Source of the DNA: an uncultured Lachnospiraceae bacterium
GTDB lineage: Bacteria; Bacillota; Clostridia; Lachnospirales; Lachnospiraceae
DNA: 64,000 bases
Assembly: GCA_945609985.1 (NCBI GenBank)
Contig: CALYZQ010000001.1
Coordinates: forward strand, 1-64,000
Reading direction: 5' to 3'
Shown in pieces: positions 60,861 through 64,000 of this stretch. A model generated the notes under the pieces. The model worked only from the letters and a program-made list of their open reading frames with translations, made no database searches and was not told the origin of the DNA. Numbering within the stretch: the stretch's first letter is position 1; each line of letters starts with the position of its first letter. The translations under genes and the position numbers were made by a program.

Positions 60861-61220
60861 CTACACTCCCAAATACTCAAATCTATCAATTCTGACTTCC
60901 ATCTCTTCCAACGTTATTTTTCCAAAGATATAGGAGTCCAAAACCTCCATAAACAATTCATCCGGACCATTGGTGGCACTTAGCATAATAGCCATAGCAT
61001 TTTCTACGCTCTTTCTTCTCGCATCGCATGCCTCCACATAACTTTGGCTGATAATCATTCCTTTATATTGCAAAATCGTTCTCATCATATTGATAACGTA
61101 TGCCGGAGGGTTCCTTCTTTCCTGTTCCCAATCTTTCAAAGTAGAAACCGGAACATCAAACATTTTAGCAAATTTACTCTGGCTCAAGCCTGTTTGTAAA
61201 CGCAATTCTCTTACTTCCAT
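60861..61220 (-). CDS. Xre-type helix-turn-helix protein, likely antitoxin of Fic
   Basis: The ATG at 61220 (GGAGGTAATTATC upstream) gives 119 residues. An Xre helix-turn-helix covers about 1-60 (LRLQTGLSQSKFAKMFDVPV then STLKDWEQERRNPP), followed by a helical C-terminal part with two acidic segments. The position directly before the Fic gene and an own promoter with a GGCAATGCC palindrome in the spacer suggest an autoregulated antitoxin. Its relatives include antitoxin-like regulators, but a direct inhibitory contact with Fic is not shown. Confidence 0.8.
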   Translation of the reverse strand: MEVRELRLQTGLSQSKFAKMFDVPVSTLKDWEQERRNPPAYVINMMRTILQYKGMIISQSYVEACDARRKSVENAMAIMLSATNGPDELFMEVLDSYIFGKITLEEMEVRIDRFEYLGV

Positions 61221-61251
61221 GATAATTACCTCCACTCATTTCTCTATATAT

Positions 61252-61280
61252 AGTATACGGCATTGCCTACCATTATGCAA
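61252..61280 (-). promoter_or_regulatory. Promoter of the Xre-Fic pair
   Basis: -35 TTGCAT (61275-61280) and -10 TATACT (61252-61257) with 17 bp between; GGCAATGCC in the spacer is a perfect small palindrome and a possible Xre operator. Confidence 0.7.
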
Positions 61281-61718
61281 GATTTATCCCAAAACTATCT
61301 TTTCTAAAAACGCACAAAGTATTACTTTTTTCAAATACTTTGTGCATTTTTCAAAATACCAATCACAAAAGCGGCGGTGAACCACAAAAACTTGTCTTCA
61401 CCGCCACTTTCGAAACTTTAAAATTTTTCTATTTTTGAAACTGAAAAACCCACACACCCGCCTCCCGGCAAGCACATGGATCTCTACACTTTTTTCTTTA
61501 TGATATTTGACGTCTCCGTCCCCAAAACAGCTACAATCTACTACACCATTTACTACACCATTTCGGTGTGAAATCACACCAATTTGCGATAAATTACGAT
61601 ACTTCTGTCTTTTGGGCGAAAGTCCGCAAACACTTGAAAACACGGGATTATTCGGCATTTCAGGAAGTCTGGAAATCAAGCAGGCATAAATTCAATAAAT
61701 TCCTGCTTACACAAAGTT
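61281..61718. other. Gene-free stretch with two strong hairpins
   Basis: Two hairpins stand out: GCACAAAGTATT/AATACTTTGTGC (61312-61345), T-rich on both flanks, and AAAGCGGCGGTGAA/TTCACCGCCACTTT (61368-61410). Both could terminate minus-strand transcripts from the GNAT side. A minus-strand ORF at 61398-61679 (93 codons, ending in the second hairpin) lacks a good ribosome site and resembles nothing I know; it is probably not a gene. The direct repeat CTACACCATTT occurs twice near 61538-61562. Confidence 0.5.
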
Positions 61719-62183
61719 CTACAGCACAACCTCCATACCAATCTTTTGCGGGACAAGCCCCATAGCCTCATAAAACCTCATGGCGGACGGATTACAGCTC
61801 CATACATTTAACGTCAGGTTATAGCAACCGCTTTCTTTTGCAAGTTTTACCGCAGCTTCATATAATTCCTTTCCCACATGTTTCCCACGGCATTTTTCAT
61901 CCACACATATGTCATCAATATAAAGGGTCTTTATATCCGTCAAAACCGAATGATTCATATGTTGCTGAAAAATGCCAAAGCAGTATCCCATCACTTCATC
62001 CTTTTCATCTACGCAAACCAGTATGGGACGTTCTTCATCCTTTAACAATTCCTTCAGTTCATCTGTCGAATATTTTCTGCCAATCTTAAAAATATCTGGT
62101 CTCCCGTTATGATGCACAAGGTCAACCTGCGAAAGTAAATCGCCTATTTTCTCTATGTCTTTTTCCATTGCATATCTAATCAT
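61719..62183 (-). CDS. GNAT family N-acetyltransferase
   Basis: The 154-residue product has the GNAT order: IRYAMEKDIEKIGDLLSQVD at the start, the beta4 strand TLYIDDICVDE, the acetyl-CoA loop CRGKHVGKELYEAAV (about 110-124) and NLTLNVWSCNPSAMRFYEAM toward the end. The class acetylates amines of small molecules or protein N-termini; the substrate is unknown. It is an isolated gene beside the gene-free stretch. Confidence 0.88.
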   Translation of the reverse strand: MIRYAMEKDIEKIGDLLSQVDLVHHNGRPDIFKIGRKYSTDELKELLKDEERPILVCVDEKDEVMGYCFGIFQQHMNHSVLTDIKTLYIDDICVDEKCRGKHVGKELYEAAVKLAKESGCYNLTLNVWSCNPSAMRFYEAMGLVPQKIGMEVVL

Positions 62184-62293
62184 ATTTTACACCTTCTCCA
62201 AGCTTTCTGCCATACAAATCCGCTTTATCGCACAATTTTATTAAGCCCCCACCCCGCTTGGGATGAAGGCTCAATTACACACTCTTTTACAAG

Positions 62294-62725
62294 TTACAGC
62301 TTGCAGATATCTGCTTCCGTTATAAGATGGAAACCGGCATCCTCAAGTACAGCTTCTGCAGCGGCATTATCCTCTACACGAAGTACCACATAGGCGTGCT
62401 TTTCTGTACGTGCCATAAACGCATACAAATACTCCACATTAATGTTTGCTTTGTCAAGCACATTAAGTGCTGCAGTAAGTTTTCCGGGCGCATCACCAAT
62501 CTTAACGCCTACCACATTAATGGCTTTTACAAGATAATCCTTTTCCTGCAATGCCTTCATTGCCGTCTCTTCATCATTTACTATCAGTCGTAAAATACCG
62601 AAATCCTGCGTCTCTGCAATAGAAAGAGCTCTGATATTAACATTGTTTTTTGATAAAACATCTGTTACGGAAACCATGGCTCCCTTTTTGTTTTCCACAT
62701 AAACGGTTAACTGCTTAATTGCCAT
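62294..62725 (-). CDS. Tandem ACT-domain protein
   Basis: The ATG at 62725 with GGAGATAACATT upstream gives 143 residues forming two ACT domains: KQLTVYVENKKGAMVSVTDV (about 3-70) and VGVKIGDAPGKLTAALNVLD (about 70-140). ACT domains bind amino acids. Proteins of this type are regularly linked to phenylacetate-CoA ligase and indolepyruvate oxidoreductase genes in anaerobes; here it follows the ligase gene by about 20 bp. It probably senses an aromatic or branched amino acid. Confidence 0.87.
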   Translation of the reverse strand: MAIKQLTVYVENKKGAMVSVTDVLSKNNVNIRALSIAETQDFGILRLIVNDEETAMKALQEKDYLVKAINVVGVKIGDAPGKLTAALNVLDKANINVEYLYAFMARTEKHAYVVLRVEDNAAAEAVLEDAGFHLITEADICKL

Positions 62726-62745
62726 AATGTTATCTCCTTTCAAAT

Positions 62746-64000
62746 TTAGACTAATTTACGCTTATCAACGACACGTACTGCTTTTCCTTCGCTTCTTGCA
62801 ATACTCTTAGGCGCAACAAGATGTACGGCAGGGTTGATGCCCAGCATAGTCTTCATGGCATTTGCCAGTGACTTCTCCATCTTAAGTACATCACCAACTT
62901 TATCCGTAAACTGCTCCGGATTCATCTCCACATTTACATCAAAGGTATCTGTATTATTTACTCTGTCAACCACAATCTGATAGTTGGGCTGATAGCCTTC
63001 ATTCAAAAGAACGGTCTCAATCTGGCTGGGGAATACATTTACGCCTCTGATAATAAGCATATCATCGGTTCTACCCATAGGCTTAGCCATCTTGATCAAG
63101 GTACGTCCGCAGGAGCACTTCTTACGTGACAGAACACAAATATCACGGGTACGATAACGAAGAAGAGGGAACGCCTCCTTGTCAAGAGCCGTAAATACCA
63201 GTTCTCCCTTTTCACCCTCCGGAAGCACTTCTCCTGTATCGGGATTGATAATTTCAGGATAGAAATGGTCCTCATTGACATGCATGCCGGTCTGCTCGCA
63301 ACACTCAAATGCAACACCGGGACCGGATGTCTCTGTCAGACCATAAATATCATATGCTTTAATACCAAGAGTTTCCTCAATACCTCTTCTCATTTCTTCT
63401 GTCCAAGGCTCAGCACCGAAAATACCTGCCTTGAGAGGAATATCCTCGGGCTTGTATCCCTGCTCTTTCAAGGTTTCACCTATGTATGCCGCATACGACG
63501 GTGTACAACAGATAATAGTTGCACCAAGGTCATTCATGAACTGAATCTGACGGTCCGTATTTCCGGATGACATGGGAAGGGTTAAGCATCCCACCTTGTG
63601 AGAACCGCCATGAAGTCCCGCACCGCCTGTAAACAAGCCATATCCGTATGCCACCTGACATACATCCTCATTGGTGCCGCCTGCCGCAACAATGGCACGT
63701 GCACAGCAGTCTTCCCAAAGATCCACGTCATTTTGTGTATAAAATGCAACCACACGGCGTCCGGTTGTTCCGGACGTGGAGTGAATACGCACACACTCAT
63801 CAAGGGGCTTCGCCAAAAGCCCGTAGGGATATGCATCACGCAAATCTGCTTTTGATATAAAAGGAAGCTTATGTAAATCTTCAATTCCTTTAATATCCTC
63901 CGGCTTTACACCCTTTTCGTCCATGAGGTCACGGTAATACTTCACATTCTCATAAACATGCTTTACCTGTTTTACAATCTTTTCCGATTGAAGCTTTTTC
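62746..64000 (-). CDS. paaK: Phenylacetate-CoA ligase family protein, partial at window edge
   Basis: The reading frame runs off the right edge; a GTG at 63945 is internal, since upstream codons read KKLQSEKIVKQVKHVYENVK, the usual PaaK N-terminal part. The AMP-binding motif HSTSGTTGRRVVAFYTQND, GIFGAEPWTEEMR, YDIYGLTETSGPG and RTDDMLIIRGVNVFPSQIE are ANL-superfamily signatures specific to PaaK-type ligases. It activates an aryl acid (phenylacetate or a relative) to its CoA thioester. About 15-20 residues are missing. With the ACT gene it probably belongs to an aromatic amino-acid fermentation unit. Confidence 0.93.
   Translation of the reverse strand, partial: KKLQSEKIVKQVKHVYENVKYYRDLMDEKGVKPEDIKGIEDLHKLPFISKADLRDAYPYGLLAKPLDECVRIHSTSGTTGRRVVAFYTQNDVDLWEDCCARAIVAAGGTNEDVCQVAYGYGLFTGGAGLHGGSHKVGCLTLPMSSGNTDRQIQFMNDLGATIICCTPSYAAYIGETLKEQGYKPEDIPLKAGIFGAEPWTEEMRRGIEETLGIKAYDIYGLTETSGPGVAFECCEQTGMHVNEDHFYPEIINPDTGEVLPEGEKGELVFTALDKEAFPLLRYRTRDICVLSRKKCSCGRTLIKMAKPMGRTDDMLIIRGVNVFPSQIETVLLNEGYQPNYQIVVDRVNNTDTFDVNVEMNPEQFTDKVGDVLKMEKSLANAMKTMLGINPAVHLVAPKSIARSEGKAVRVVDKRKLV

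Noticed and set aside
61398-61679. 93-codon minus-strand ORF
   Set aside because: No good ribosome site, no recognisable domain, and its end is part of a hairpin; kept only as part of the gene-free region.
1-64000. CRISPR array or prophage
   Set aside because: No regularly spaced short direct repeats, cas-like genes, or phage structural or integrase genes were found in the window.

Overview
The window looks like a piece of a Lachnospiraceae-type genome (Clostridia, low-to-moderate GC Firmicute). The grounds are: strong GGAGG-type ribosome binding sites; consensus sigma-A promoters with 16-18 bp spacers; a T-box leader; the rimP-nusA-rnpM-infB-rbfA cluster; GntR-clpC in place of ctsR-mcsAB-clpC; and small proteins typical of that family. 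Assignment below family level is not attempted. There is no rRNA, CRISPR array, intact insertion sequence or prophage. Nearly all genes are on the minus strand; the exceptions are the orphan trpB2, the 760-residue sensor-like protein, tRNA-Trp and a candidate small RNA.

Layout. 295-2277: zinc-ribbon membrane protein, DUF5685 protein, J-domain protein. 2432-4143: promoter, Trp T-box and orphan trpB2. 4145-8861: an operon starting with an autoregulated MarR repressor, then a flavin-binding protein, alpha/beta hydrolase, RsmH paralogue, HExxH protein, Nudix hydrolase and GrpB protein, ending in a truncated GNAT gene. 9194-11782: pnp and rpsO. 11961-14802: NlpC/P60 hydrolase and Na/Pi cotransporter. 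15186-19237: NatAB-like ABC exporter plus two small membrane ORFs, one broken. 19348-27891: the translation/transcription cluster rimP-nusA-rnpM-rplGA-infB-rbfA, then (after a terminator) nrnA-truB-ribF. 27999-33582: argS, queH, an ABC pair and superoxide dismutase. 33947-36704: NhaC antiporter and EAL-HDOD protein. 36832-41854: purL, TetR regulator, DUF6508-like protein. 42004-44286: CNBD-like protein of unknown function. 44592-46504: OFA-family transporter, candidate sRNA, tRNA-Trp. 46522-51295: radA, a conserved small protein, clpC and its GntR partner. 51466-56490: SH3 membrane protein and purE-purM-purN-purD. 56639-60011: M29-type aminopeptidase, two small membrane proteins, pyrE. 60147-62183: Xre-Fic module, an empty stretch and a GNAT. 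62294-64000: ACT protein and phenylacetate-CoA ligase, the latter cut by the window edge.

The most unusual content is non-coding. Three elements of 167-206 bp (8967-9133, 14935-15126, 44326-44531) share a conserved core. Each is bounded by 26-43 nt arms that are almost perfectly self-complementary within an element but differ in sequence between elements. Each lies within a few bases of an intrinsic terminator. A larger element of similar design (33639-33881), a small related hairpin (22206-22280) and a hairpin pair next to a truncated GNAT gene (4151-4264) also occur. This pattern suggests a structured, terminator-associated, possibly mobile repeat family. A promoter-to-terminator unit at 46117-46252 with no ORF is a good small-RNA candidate.

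Regulation readable from sequence: a Trp T-box on trpB2; a MarR palindrome between its own -35 and -10; a PHO-like tandem box upstream of the Na/Pi cotransporter; a WalR-like box at the start of the NlpC/P60 transcript; a 7-7-7 inverted repeat over the -10 of the GntR-clpC operon; a PurBox-like site upstream of purE; and a hairpin in the rimP leader. Coordinates come from reading by eye; no alignment, folding or database search was run.
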